The notes below the pieces were generated by a model that made no database searches, was not told the origin of the DNA, and worked only from the letters and a program-made list of their open reading frames with translations. 42,381 bases of DNA from Myxococcales bacterium (GTDB lineage: Bacteria; Myxococcota_A; Polyangia; Polyangiales; SLQV01), in contig SLQV01000076.1 in NCBI GenBank assembly GCA_007131285.1, positions 1 to 42,381 on the forward strand. Direction: 5' to 3'. A program made the position numbers and the translations under genes. Position 1 is the stretch's first letter, and the number at the start of each line of letters is the position of its first letter. Of the stretch, positions 24,843-33,523 are shown piece by piece.

Positions 24843-26511
24843 ACCCCTTGATATTTACCGGCAGAGCCTTGAGGTGACGCGTTGAGGACTCTTGCGGCGT
24901 GACATGCTCCGGATCGCGGGTGATGCCGAAAGTTTGTCGGTAGTGCGTGGCAGTGCGCTGAATGGCTTGGCGCTCCTGCGGGTCGAGCTTTGCAAGGTTG
25001 CGCACCCCTAAAGCCATGCGCGGATTGCCCGCGAAACGCGTCTCGTGGCGCAGCAGAAAATCCCAGTAAAACGCGTTGTAAGGACATGCGCCCGCACCAT
25101 GTCGGTGGTTGACACTAAAGGCACAGTTAGCGCAGTGGTTGCTCATTCGCTGGATATATTTACCCGATGCCGCGTATGGCTTCGAGCCCACAACACCCCC
25201 ATCCGCGTAGAGCGCCATGCCAATAGTGTTGGGGGTAGTTACCCAGTCAACAGCATCGACGTACATTGCAAAAAACCAATCGCCGACAGCGCGTGGGTCA
25301 ACGCCCGCAATGAGGCAGAAGTTCGCCAACACCATAAGCCGCTGAATATGGTGAGAGTAGCCGAATGCAATCACAGGCGCCAAGGCTTCACGCAAGCACT
25401 CAAGCGGTGCCTCGCCGGACCAGAAAAAGTCGGGAAGGTGACCATGGGCTTCCAGGTGGTTGCGGTGTCGGTAGCCCGGCCCCTCGTGCCAGTAAATGCC
25501 TCGAATAAACTCTCGCCAGCCGATGACCTGCCGTACAAAACCCTCGACAGCGTTGAGTGGCGCGTGACCTGTGCGGTACGCGTCAACCGCCCGCTCGACG
25601 ACTTCGCGGGGATTCAGTAGTTTTAGGTTTAACGGTACGCTGAGCAGTGAGTGGTAGAGGAAAGGCTCGCCGCTCCACATCGCATCTTCAAAGTCACCGA
25701 AAAATGGCAAGCGGTGTTCAATGAAGTCATCAAGGGCCGTCAGAGCCTGGGCGCGTGTGACGGGCCAAATCCAGCGATCCAGTTTTCCTGGATTCTCAGG
25801 CAAGTGCGTTTCGATGATTTCGCAGACTTCTTGAATGATCTCGTCACGTTCAAAGTGCGGTAAGCGCGGGACTTTGGGCGCCTGCTTGAAAGCGCGCCGG
25901 TTGTCGTGATCGAGGTTCCACTGACCGCCCTCGGGGGCGCCATCTGGCTGCATCAAGATGCCAAAGCGTTTACGAACTTGACGGTAAAACGGTTCCATCT
26001 GCAATGTTTTGCGTGTACTTGCGAAGCGCGCGAACTCAGAGTGGGACACGAGAAAATGGGTGTCTTCTCGTATTTCGAGGTGGCAAGCCTGTTGCTTAAG
26101 ATACCCTGATAAAACCTTAAAATCGTTAAGTAAACGCCATTCACCGGGTTCCGTCATAACCACGCAGGCAGGCTGCAGCTCAGCGCACGCGCGGCGCACT
26201 TCGCCGACAAGCGTTTGCGTGTTCTCAGAGTCTGTGAGCGCAACGTAGCGGACCCGAATCGCTTCACTGCGCAGTGCGGCTGCAAAGTGCCGCATCGCTG
26301 CGAGAAATGCAGCGGTTCTTTGTTTGTGAGACCGTATGTCGGCGCCCTCTCCAGACGCCTCGCCAACAACCTCCGCCAGCAATACCACGTCATGTTCGGC
26401 GTCGATGTCGCGCAAAGTGGCGCCTTCGCGGTCAAGTTGGTCGCCCAACAAGACACGCAGGCAGCCAGTGGGCATGCCACGCGCTTGCGCTTTGTGGGAA
26501 GACGCACTCAC
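24835..26511 (-). CDS. FeS-type bacterial photolyase/cryptochrome ((6-4) photolyase-like)
   Basis: A 558-residue member of the iron-sulfur bacterial cryptochrome/photolyase group, which repairs (6-4) photoproducts with FAD, a lumazine-type antenna and a 4Fe-4S cluster. The start GCLRVLLGDQLD is diagnostic. Four Cys at 372, 460, 463 and 476 (ECLREAL; HCANC; ACPYN) have exactly the 88-3-13 spacing known for Agrobacterium PhrB, so the cluster should be present. Other family stretches: VIGWREFIRGIYW, FGYSHHIQRLMVLANF, DWVTTPNTIGMALYADGG. The GTG start at 26511 overlaps the upstream lipoprotein stop by 4 nt (GTGA). It is the middle gene of a three-gene operon. Confidence 0.93.
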   Translation of the reverse strand: MSASSHKAQARGMPTGCLRVLLGDQLDREGATLRDIDAEHDVVLLAEVVGEASGEGADIRSHKQRTAAFLAAMRHFAAALRSEAIRVRYVALTDSENTQTLVGEVRRACAELQPACVVMTEPGEWRLLNDFKVLSGYLKQQACHLEIREDTHFLVSHSEFARFASTRKTLQMEPFYRQVRKRFGILMQPDGAPEGGQWNLDHDNRRAFKQAPKVPRLPHFERDEIIQEVCEIIETHLPENPGKLDRWIWPVTRAQALTALDDFIEHRLPFFGDFEDAMWSGEPFLYHSLLSVPLNLKLLNPREVVERAVDAYRTGHAPLNAVEGFVRQVIGWREFIRGIYWHEGPGYRHRNHLEAHGHLPDFFWSGEAPLECLREALAPVIAFGYSHHIQRLMVLANFCLIAGVDPRAVGDWFFAMYVDAVDWVTTPNTIGMALYADGGVVGSKPYAASGKYIQRMSNHCANCAFSVNHRHGAGACPYNAFYWDFLLRHETRFAGNPRMALGVRNLAKLDPQERQAIQRTATHYRQTFGITRDPEHVTPQESSTRHLKALPVNIKGCA

Positions 26512-26876
26512 GGCGCCAGGCCGTTATCGCTACCTGTGGGTCCAGGGGCTCCCCCAGAGCTATCGTAAGGCGAAGCTCCTTCCTCGTGACCTCCCTCCGG
26601 CACCGGGGTATAAATCTGTTCGTAGGGGCTGATCCCTCCTTTTGGGGCGTCCTTCTCATTTTTTTCCGGTTTACGGTTTTGGTTAGGCAGCAACGGATCT
26701 TTACTCGCTAACTCTCTGGGGTTCCAAGGTGCGCCATCCTGGTGCTCGGGTTTTGAACCCTGCCGCGCGCCGCACCCCACTAGGGTAGCCTCGGCCACTA
26801 GCGCCACACCGAAGATCAGAAGGACACGCAACACTCGCCACTCGGAAGAGCGCCAGAGCCCTAAACCTTCTAACAT
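26508..26876 (-). CDS. Small lipoprotein with PKGGxxPYEQxY motif, first gene of the photolyase operon
   Basis: About 122 residues from the ATG at 26876. A hydrophobic core and lipobox LVGC (Cys near residue 35) mark a lipoprotein, followed by a polar Pro/Glu/Lys-rich part with the motif PKGGISPYEQIY (codons at 26610-26645) and a second PYD near the end. It overlaps the FeS-photolyase start by 4 nt. The motif is shared with the third gene of the operon (9 of 12 positions identical), so both probably descend from one ancestor or bind the same partner. No known family. Confidence 0.72.
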   Translation of the reverse strand: MLEGLGLWRSSEWRVLRVLLIFGVALVAEATLVGCGARQGSKPEHQDGAPWNPRELASKDPLLPNQNRKPEKNEKDAPKGGISPYEQIYTPVPEGGHEEGASPYDSSGGAPGPTGSDNGLAP

Positions 26877-26993
26877 TTGCCACCCCAAAAGAGCGCGCGC
26901 GAAGGCTGTATCATCCCTAAAGCCGCTTGATGTTTCATCGCCTTAAAAACTGGTACCACACAACGACTGCAGCAACTGACATACCTGATTTTG

Positions 26994-27344
26994 CTACCGC
27001 GAAATTAGATCCTCAGTGTCCCTAACAGGGTCTGATGTCTTCGGTGTGCTGGCGGACGCGGAGCTCGGTGAGCGCCACGTGTCGGCGATAAAGACGAAGC
27101 CAAGGATGATGAATAGGAGACCTGCGCAGCTTTTAAGCATGCGCGGCGAAACCACGCGGCTGAGCGCCTCGCCCGCGAGGACGGCAACGCCGGTCGCGGC
27201 GATAAGCGCAAGCGCAGCTGCGAGAAATACCTGTAGGCGGGAGTTCCCTCCGCTGGCGAAGGAAAGCGTCGTGAGTTGCGTTTTGTCGCCGATTTCTGCA
27301 ATAAATATCGTGACAAAGGTCGTAACCATTAACCGCCAGTCCAT
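26994..27344 (-). CDS. Half-size UPF0016/Gdt1-type cation transporter
   Basis: A 116-residue inner-membrane protein with three hydrophobic segments and the family signature TIFIAEIGDKTQL (E-x-G-D-K-T) in the first. Gdt1/MneP relatives move Mn or Ca. Most have two such motifs; half-size bacterial forms are thought to work as dimers, and only one copy is present here. The ATG at 27344 follows GTGAGG. The C-terminal tail is polar. It stands alone between the photolyase operon and the carotenoid-side genes. Confidence 0.8.
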   Translation of the reverse strand: MDWRLMVTTFVTIFIAEIGDKTQLTTLSFASGGNSRLQVFLAAALALIAATGVAVLAGEALSRVVSPRMLKSCAGLLFIILGFVFIADTWRSPSSASASTPKTSDPVRDTEDLISR

Positions 27345-27418
27345 CAAGCCTCACTTTCGCTAACCAACCTGTACTCATCCCCGACCGAGGTAAACTTAAG
27401 AAAAGTGTGCGCGTGACG

Positions 27419-28486
27419 CTAAGCTCGCCGGCTGCGCTGGAAGGAGTCGACCTGCCTTAAGCCATAACGGCGTTCCGCATAGGCGCAGTCTTCTATCCAG
27501 AGACGTTCGGCGCGCTTTGAGAAAAGAGGGGCCAGTACGTGTTGCATCCAGGGTCTGAGCCGCCGGAAGCCTGCTCGGTCGGAGGTGGCGAAGGTAGCTT
27601 CGATGACGCGGGTTCGGCCTGGGCCCAAAGGGACCGCGTGGGTCTCGACGAGGGATCCTCGGCCTTCGCCGGAAACGATGCGCATCAAAATGGTGCGCGG
27701 CCCCGTACAGAAAAACTGCGCAACCACCGGAATCTTCACGGCCGGCAGCAACCGAAAGGCAACCTTGACGGTGAGCACGCCCTCTCTTTCGCTTAGGACC
27801 TCGAGATCGGTAAAGGTGTGTGGGTGAAAATGTGCGCCGTGCCAAGGATCGAGGCGGTTAGCAATGATATCTCCCGGATCGCAGTGCGCGTCGCGATAGA
27901 CGACGGATGCAATGTGCGGACTTGGTCGATAGGCCAGCACATGCGGGACGTAGGCCGTTTTCTTGGCGGGAGCGTCGGCACCTCGGTTGATGGCCTGGTT
28001 TGCCGGTCCGATGGTGACGAGTTGCGGCCCGGTCGGGCGCGTGCGCGGTTGCAACCAGACGAGCGTGCCGTCATCGAAGGTGGAGAGGGGCATCCACGTT
28101 GGATGGGTGCCTTCCGCAAGTGCCAGTCCATGCCAGGGGCAGCGTAGACGTCCTTCACCGTCAACCCAACCGCCTTCGCCTAGATTTGCGCCCATGTGGG
28201 GACAGGTTGCGGGACCCGCTTGCAGCTTCCAAGGTGCGCGGCCCTGACGCCACAGTACATAGGCTGTCTCGTCGATGGTGACGGTGTGAACGGTACCGGG
28301 TTTCACCTCCCTGCTGGGCAGCACTGGGTAGAAGCCATCGTCATCAAGGGCGTTCGCCAGGTGCAGCAACGCGTCTACTTTGGCGCAGGAAATCTTTTGC
28401 CAGTCGCTCGCTGTGCCCGGAGACTCACGTAATCGTCGTTCGCGAAGTCGTGTTGTGAGCAGGCGCGGAAAGTAAGCTACGTCCAT
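27419..28486 (-). CDS. Rieske-type oxygenase, probable carotenoid tailoring enzyme
   Basis: A 355-residue protein with a Rieske 2Fe-2S centre: C95 and H97 (CPHMGANLG), C116 and H119 (CPWHGL). A later segment NRLDPWHGAHFHPHTF (about 210-226) supplies His and Asp residues suited to a catalytic iron site. I believe this corresponds to a Rieske/DUF5914-like family seen beside carotenoid genes, but the family number is from memory. The ATG at 28486 has GAGGA upstream. It is the last of three consecutive minus-strand genes starting with crtY, with 22-bp spacing to the membrane-protein gene, so oxidation of a carotenoid is a reasonable inference; the product is unknown. Confidence 0.72.
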   Translation of the reverse strand: MDVAYFPRLLTTRLRERRLRESPGTASDWQKISCAKVDALLHLANALDDDGFYPVLPSREVKPGTVHTVTIDETAYVLWRQGRAPWKLQAGPATCPHMGANLGEGGWVDGEGRLRCPWHGLALAEGTHPTWMPLSTFDDGTLVWLQPRTRPTGPQLVTIGPANQAINRGADAPAKKTAYVPHVLAYRPSPHIASVVYRDAHCDPGDIIANRLDPWHGAHFHPHTFTDLEVLSEREGVLTVKVAFRLLPAVKIPVVAQFFCTGPRTILMRIVSGEGRGSLVETHAVPLGPGRTRVIEATFATSDRAGFRRLRPWMQHVLAPLFSKRAERLWIEDCAYAERRYGLRQVDSFQRSRRA

Positions 28487-28508
28487 GGCTTCCTCGGTGC
28501 AGTTGGGC

Positions 28509-29036
28509 CTATGCGAGTGTTTCGAGGTCAGCTGGGTCTTGCGAATCCAGAATGTTTTTAGGGTAAAGTACGTAGAGGGTGTAAAGCGCCAGCAATGTAC
28601 CCAGGGGTAGGTAGGAGAGAAATACGCGCACGATGCAGCAGACGAGCATGAGGGGCCGCCGTTCGGGCAAGAGGCGGCGAATGCCCTGCGCGCAGCGCAG
28701 GTAGAGCACTGTGAGCGAGAGGCTACCAGCGGTCACCGCTAAGGCCAGCCCAAAGGCTAACGCGATGACCAGAGCCTCGCCCACGCCAAAATCGTGGTTC
28801 AGCCGGTGTTGCAGCTCGGCTTGACCGAGGTAGCGGCCTAAATTCCCCGTAGCAAGCGCGACGCATAGTAACACGGTCACGCCGAGACCCGCGAGCGCCA
28901 CCAGACCTGTCAGTACCGCCTCACAGAGAAAACCCAGCCGCGCAACCTTGAGGTGGGTGTCCTTTGAGCGGTCGAACCAGCGACGGATGTAACTGGCTGA
29001 ACCAGGTCTGTGTTCTGTTGTTGGGGGCGTGCTCAT
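28509..29036 (-). CDS. Small polytopic membrane protein of the crtY operon
   Basis: A 175-residue protein with three to four hydrophobic segments (about 33-66, 88-115 and 130-160). The ATG at 29036 is preceded by AGGAG at ideal distance, which decides the start over an upstream TTG-type extension. It lies between crtY and the Rieske gene on the same strand. Function is not recognisable; it may organise carotenoid enzymes in the membrane or be a tailoring enzyme of an unseen type. Confidence 0.75.
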   Translation of the reverse strand: MSTPPTTEHRPGSASYIRRWFDRSKDTHLKVARLGFLCEAVLTGLVALAGLGVTVLLCVALATGNLGRYLGQAELQHRLNHDFGVGEALVIALAFGLALAVTAGSLSLTVLYLRCAQGIRRLLPERRPLMLVCCIVRVFLSYLPLGTLLALYTLYVLYPKNILDSQDPADLETLA

Positions 29037-29101
29037 ACGGCGAACTCCTGTACGGTGTAGCACGGAGGCGTAGTGGTGACGCTTTTGGTTTCGCCCGTTG
29101 C

Positions 29102-30250
29102 TCAACGAGCGAAGGGTAGAAGGCGCGTCAGCAAGGTACGGGCGAAGGGCAAAAGCGGCACACTGGCCATCACCTGAAGGTCTTCGTTGAGTGAAGACGT
29201 GTCGCCAAGAAATCTGATTAGACGACGTGTCGGATTGTTGGCGAAGAGGCGCTGATAGAGCATTGGACCATCAGCGAAGTGATGAATGAGGTAGTCGAGA
29301 AAGATTGCGTCGACGGCTCGTTTGCGTGCCGGCCGCGCCGGCGGCAGCGAAATGGTACCGGCGTCGCACATGATGGCGTCCGCCAGGGCCGCGGCTTGCG
29401 CGCGCATCGCCAGAAAGCCGTAACCCGTGGAGGGCTTGAGCGCGCCGCCGCGACTGCCGATTTCCACGTAGTCTGGGTGGATGCGTTCTGGTGTTGGTGT
29501 CGCACTCATCGGGAGCACTCCCTTCTCCATGCGCACAATGCGGTGAGGCCCGGGGAAGTGCGCGCCGAGGTAAGCGCTGAGATCATTGAGATACGTGCTC
29601 TGTGTGACGCGGCTTAGCGAAAAGTGGGTGACCTCGAATAGCCCCTTTTTTTCTGAAAAAGGTAGCAAATACATAAATCTTACCGAGCTGGATTTCGGTG
29701 GATAAAAATCCATCAGGACGCAACGTTTCGGTTTGCCTGACGCGTCCATAAAGGGTGCCAGGCGCGGGTCGGGGAACTCAACAAACGCGCCCAAAAAATG
29801 TTGCAGTAGTGTGCCGGGCGCTGGCATCTGTGGTCGCGTATCGACCACAAAGTCCCAAGCAAGGCCTCCCGTCCAGGGCTTGCGCCCGCTCAAGTCGACA
29901 TCCGCACGCACGCCGAGCTCAAGTTGGGTCCTAGGTGCCTTGCGTATCGCCTCAAGCGCGTAACCGATAAAGGCGGACGCATTGGTGTTCGCGTATACAA
30001 AGGGCGCAGTGTTGTAGTGGGCGCGCTGGCCCTGCGCGCCCACTTCGATCTCGGCCCACGTATGGCGCAGATAAGGGAAGGCATTCGGCTCTTCTGTGAA
30101 GAAGCTCCACGTCCGGTCGTTATGGTAACTTGGCCGAGCTTCAAAGAGTGTCACCTTGCCGGGATAGCACCGCTCAATCAGTGCCAGCGCGAGGTGCAGG
30201 CCGCTGCACCCTGCACCAAGTACGGCGATATCTCGTGCTCGCGCGGTCAA
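29102..30250 (-). CDS. crtY: Lycopene cyclase (CrtY type)
   Basis: A 382-residue flavoprotein that forms ionone rings on lycopene. The dinucleotide fold is AVLGAGCSGLHLALAL (GAGCSG at 12-17), followed by acidic E38 and the family motif NDRTWSFF (about 44-51). GYALEAIRKAP and PSTGYGFLAMRAQAAALADAI also fit lycopene beta-cyclases. The start is a TTG at 30250, limited by an in-frame stop just upstream; no ribosome site is obvious. It heads a crtY-membrane protein-Rieske series. No crtB or crtE is in the window, so the earlier steps must be encoded elsewhere. Confidence 0.87.
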   Translation of the reverse strand: MTARARDIAVLGAGCSGLHLALALIERCYPGKVTLFEARPSYHNDRTWSFFTEEPNAFPYLRHTWAEIEVGAQGQRAHYNTAPFVYANTNASAFIGYALEAIRKAPRTQLELGVRADVDLSGRKPWTGGLAWDFVVDTRPQMPAPGTLLQHFLGAFVEFPDPRLAPFMDASGKPKRCVLMDFYPPKSSSVRFMYLLPFSEKKGLFEVTHFSLSRVTQSTYLNDLSAYLGAHFPGPHRIVRMEKGVLPMSATPTPERIHPDYVEIGSRGGALKPSTGYGFLAMRAQAAALADAIMCDAGTISLPPARPARKRAVDAIFLDYLIHHFADGPMLYQRLFANNPTRRLIRFLGDTSSLNEDLQVMASVPLLPFARTLLTRLLPFAR

Positions 30251-30376
30251 GGGGCGTGCCCCGAGTGCGTCGCGTCAAAACGGTGAAATGTCATGTTCTG
30301 TCTGGCCGGTAGGCGTCCAAGAACCTGCCCCCCAAGTACCAACGAGCCGGCATGTATTAGGAGGCAGACCATGGTT

Positions 30377-31777
30377 TCAGCGGGCCGAGGCCGCCACAAT
30401 GCGGGCAAGACCCTGATACGTCAGATCGATGGGCGTATGCTCACCGGTCGGTTGGCGCAAGAAGCGATTAATCTCCGGTTCGAGCGCCACCGCGCGGTCG
30501 AGTTCGGCATCTTTACCCTCTTGATAGTTGCCGAGTAGAAGCAGATCGCGATCTTGTTCGTAGCGCGAGAGCAGACGGCGCAGCGTATGACTGACCTCGC
30601 GGTAGGCTTCCGACGTCACAAAGGACATTTGCCGCGAAAGACTGCGCAGCGGATCGACCGCCGGGAAGATGCCTGCTTCGAAGCGCGCCCGCGAAAGAAT
30701 GATGTGGCCATCGAGCAGTGCGCGGCTTTCATCGGCGATGGGCTCATCGTGATCTGAGCCTTCGACGAGAATGGTGTAGATGGCCGTGATGGTACCCCAC
30801 GAAAACGCGCCCGCGCGTTCAATGAGGTCCGCCAAAATACTAAAGACGCTCGGGGGAAAACCGCGCTGAACCGCAGGCTCGCCAAGTAAAATAGCGGTTT
30901 GCCGAGCGGCGCGCGCAACCCGCGTCAAGCTGTCGACAAGAAAAAGGACACGTTTTCCCTCCCGAGCCAGCCCTTCTGCTAGCGTTAAAGCGGTCTGGGC
31001 GCAGCGCACTTTAGCGAGGGGCGGCGCGGAGGACGGAGCGTGAAGCACATAACCCGAGCCGATGCGCCCGCCGAAGCCGTCCTGAAGCATCGCCTTGAGT
31101 TCCCAGCCACGTTCACCGATCAACGCGATAATAAAGACATCTGCATCACTGTTTTTGGCCAGCGCGGTTAGGAGGGACGTTTTGCCGACGCCAGGTCCCG
31201 CGAAGAGTCCCATACGCTGCCCTTCCGCAAGCGTGCAAAAGCCGTCAATGACACGTATGCCCGTTGCGAGCGGACGCTTTGGTAACTGACGACGCAGCGC
31301 CGATGCCGGTGGCTGCAGTACAGAAAGGCCCAGCGGACTTGGTAGCGCCGGACGAGCGGACGTCCCTAGAGCGCCGGAGCGGCTACCGAGGGGGCCCGTT
31401 AAAACAGTATCGTCGGGAAGTCCGCTGAAGGTCCGCCCTAGGGCGTCGAGTAACAGCCCTTGGGTTTGGGGCACGCGCGCCCGCAGAGGGTAGCCAAGTC
31501 CCTCTACAGCCAAGCCCGCCCGCGGCGGCGGATGGTCTTCGAGGGGCAGCAGCCGCACTCCTATGCCGGAAAAATCCGCCACCTCAAAAAGGTAGGAGGC
31601 GCCGGCGATGTCGACCGCTACAAGTTCCCCAAGGGTTGCTCCTGGCAGCGTTGCTTCGAGCATACCCGCCCTTAGTGCACGGACCTGACCGCGACGCTGC
31701 GTTATCTGGCCAAGTGTATCCGTCCCAAGACGCAGGCGTTCAAACGCTCCGTCGCTCACCCTTGTTCCCCCACGCAT
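30377..31777 (-). CDS. Orphan FliI/SctN-type secretion ATPase
   Basis: A 466-residue homologue of the ATPases of flagellar and type III secretion systems (related to F1-beta). Walker A is FAGPGVGKTSLL, the family element reads IALIGERGWEL (usually GERGREV), Walker B is VLFLVDSLTRVARAAR, with PPSVFSILADLIERAG and DGHIILSRARFEAGIFPAVDPLRSLSR further on. It would drive unfolding or export of substrates at the inner membrane. No flagellar or type III genes are nearby, so either the rest of the system is elsewhere or it serves another purpose. A GTG at 31759 is an alternative start. Confidence 0.88.
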   Translation of the reverse strand: MRGGTRVSDGAFERLRLGTDTLGQITQRRGQVRALRAGMLEATLPGATLGELVAVDIAGASYLFEVADFSGIGVRLLPLEDHPPPRAGLAVEGLGYPLRARVPQTQGLLLDALGRTFSGLPDDTVLTGPLGSRSGALGTSARPALPSPLGLSVLQPPASALRRQLPKRPLATGIRVIDGFCTLAEGQRMGLFAGPGVGKTSLLTALAKNSDADVFIIALIGERGWELKAMLQDGFGGRIGSGYVLHAPSSAPPLAKVRCAQTALTLAEGLAREGKRVLFLVDSLTRVARAARQTAILLGEPAVQRGFPPSVFSILADLIERAGAFSWGTITAIYTILVEGSDHDEPIADESRALLDGHIILSRARFEAGIFPAVDPLRSLSRQMSFVTSEAYREVSHTLRRLLSRYEQDRDLLLLGNYQEGKDAELDRAVALEPEINRFLRQPTGEHTPIDLTYQGLARIVAASAR

Positions 31778-32001
31778 CCCCCTGCATCGAGCGACAGAGT
31801 TACTTTCAGTTTGAACCGCACGTGTGAATTCACGCTAACACAGCCTCGTTATTCCCCCGCCTTAACCTACCATGTGCTCGCGGCCGAGGTCAGCCTCCGA
31901 AGCATCGAATGAACGCAAAGCCTGGTCTCGCACGCAGCCTTTAGTTCCTGTGCGGGACGCGGGCCAAAAAGGTCGGGGCGTGTCCTTGGCCCCCTAGACG
32001 A

Positions 32002-33309
32002 CTAGCTCGCTTGGGCAGTGGGGAGCGGCTGAGGGCTGCGTGGTTCTAGGCGTTGGAGCTCGACGCGGGCGACGTGACGGGGGTCGGCTTCGCGAATGAT
32101 AAGCGCAAAATCGCCGAAATCGACGGATTCTCCCACTTCTGGCACGCGGCCGAGGCGTTCGATGAGCATGCCACCGAGAGAATCGTAGTCACCCTCTTCT
32201 TCGCGCAGCTTGGCACCGATGACTTCCTCAAGATCGTAGACCGAAACCATGGCGTTGGCCATGAAACGCCCAGGCCCGATCTCGACGATGGGCTGTTCCT
32301 CTTCGTCATCGTGCTCGTCGCGGATCTCACCGACAATCTCCTCTAGAATATCTTCGAGCGATACGACACCACTCGTACCGCCAAACTCATCGACCACCAC
32401 GGCCAAATGAACCCTTCTGGCTTGCATCTCCTTAAGAAGGATGCCGATTTTCATGCTTTCTGGCGCGAAGAATACGGGTCGCGAGGCGATGTCTTCGAGA
32501 CTGAAGTTTTCGCGAAAGTTAGGATCGAGCAGGCTCTTGAAAAGGTCTTTGGCGAAGAGAATACCTTCGATTTGGTCGATGCGGTCGCGGTAGACAGGGT
32601 AGCGGCTATGGACTTGCTCATTCATCGTGGCGAGAATATCTTCTAGCGGCGTCTCACTCTCGAAGGCGACTACTTGTGTGCGAGGCACCATGATTTCGCG
32701 GGCGATGGTATCCTTAAAGTCGAGTACGCGCCGAAGCAGTTGCGCGAGGTCCGCTTCGAGATTTCCAGCCTCTTCGGCGTGCTGTAGTGTGGAGCGCACG
32801 GCAAGCTCGGTGAGCTGCGCTTCATCGCGCATGCCGCGCTCGGGTACCAGCCGTGCGAGCACTAAGCTGATGCCACGGACGAGAAGCTCAAACGGCCACA
32901 TGAGCCGTTCCAGCCAATCAAAGCGGTTCAAGAGCTTTAAGACGCTTTCGGGATGTGCGCGTTGCGCCAGCAGTGCGAAGAGGTAGGCCACGCTGCGGCA
33001 GGCCAGTACCAGGCCCGCGGCAGCTGCTGCTAGCATCCAGTCTTCGCGGCCCAAAACGTCGACGGACGGAAGAGCTAGCAGTGCCACGACGAGAAAAAAC
33101 CAGGCTCCCAAGTGCCAGCGCGCGATGATACGCGTCCGATCCTGGAAGGCACGCCCGGCCAAATCCCGCAGAGCGGCACAGCGGTCGCTAAGCCCCTTAA
33201 GATGGGCTTTGTCAATGTCACCAAAGGCCGCCGCGAGTGCCGCGTAGAGCGCTGAAAGCGCTGCTGCGGCTACCACGACGACCCAGGTACCTATACTTGG
33301 ATCGTCCAA
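32002..33309 (-). CDS. CNNM/CorC (HlyC) family membrane protein with CBS pair
   Basis: A 435-residue inner-membrane protein with a DUF21/CNNM-like N-terminal membrane region (hydrophobic 9-29, 67-85, 93-115), two CBS domains (about 200-335: REIMVPRTQVVAFESETPLEDIL; VHLAVVVDEFGGTSGVVSLEDILEEIVGEI) and a CorC C-terminal domain (about 345-425: GDYDSLGGMLIERLGRVPEVGE). The family takes part in magnesium or cobalt homeostasis. A TTG start at 33309 is used, with GAAGG close upstream. Annotation as a haemolysin is historical and not implied here. Confidence 0.92.
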   Translation of the reverse strand: MDDPSIGTWVVVVAAAALSALYAALAAAFGDIDKAHLKGLSDRCAALRDLAGRAFQDRTRIIARWHLGAWFFLVVALLALPSVDVLGREDWMLAAAAAGLVLACRSVAYLFALLAQRAHPESVLKLLNRFDWLERLMWPFELLVRGISLVLARLVPERGMRDEAQLTELAVRSTLQHAEEAGNLEADLAQLLRRVLDFKDTIAREIMVPRTQVVAFESETPLEDILATMNEQVHSRYPVYRDRIDQIEGILFAKDLFKSLLDPNFRENFSLEDIASRPVFFAPESMKIGILLKEMQARRVHLAVVVDEFGGTSGVVSLEDILEEIVGEIRDEHDDEEEQPIVEIGPGRFMANAMVSVYDLEEVIGAKLREEEGDYDSLGGMLIERLGRVPEVGESVDFGDFALIIREADPRHVARVELQRLEPRSPQPLPTAQAS

Positions 33310-33523
33310 ACCTTCAACTCACTTGAGCCCATTGCCACGGGTCTCTTACCGGATATGCTATGCATGAATTAGCCAGGGGCGCAAGCGCTCCTGCGCGCAC
33401 AAGGCGTGTGGTAGAAGTTGCCAGCATGCGTGCGGACCGACTTGATAGCCGGACGTTGCGTCCGCGAGAGCCGCAGCATGGCAGCTTAGGTGAGTCACCG
33501 CCGCGCAAGAACGCCGTGCGCCT

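Noticed and set aside
24213-24851. Plus-strand frame of 212 codons
   Set aside because: Antisense to the small exported protein gene that overlaps and continues the photolyase operon; no domain, no ribosome site.
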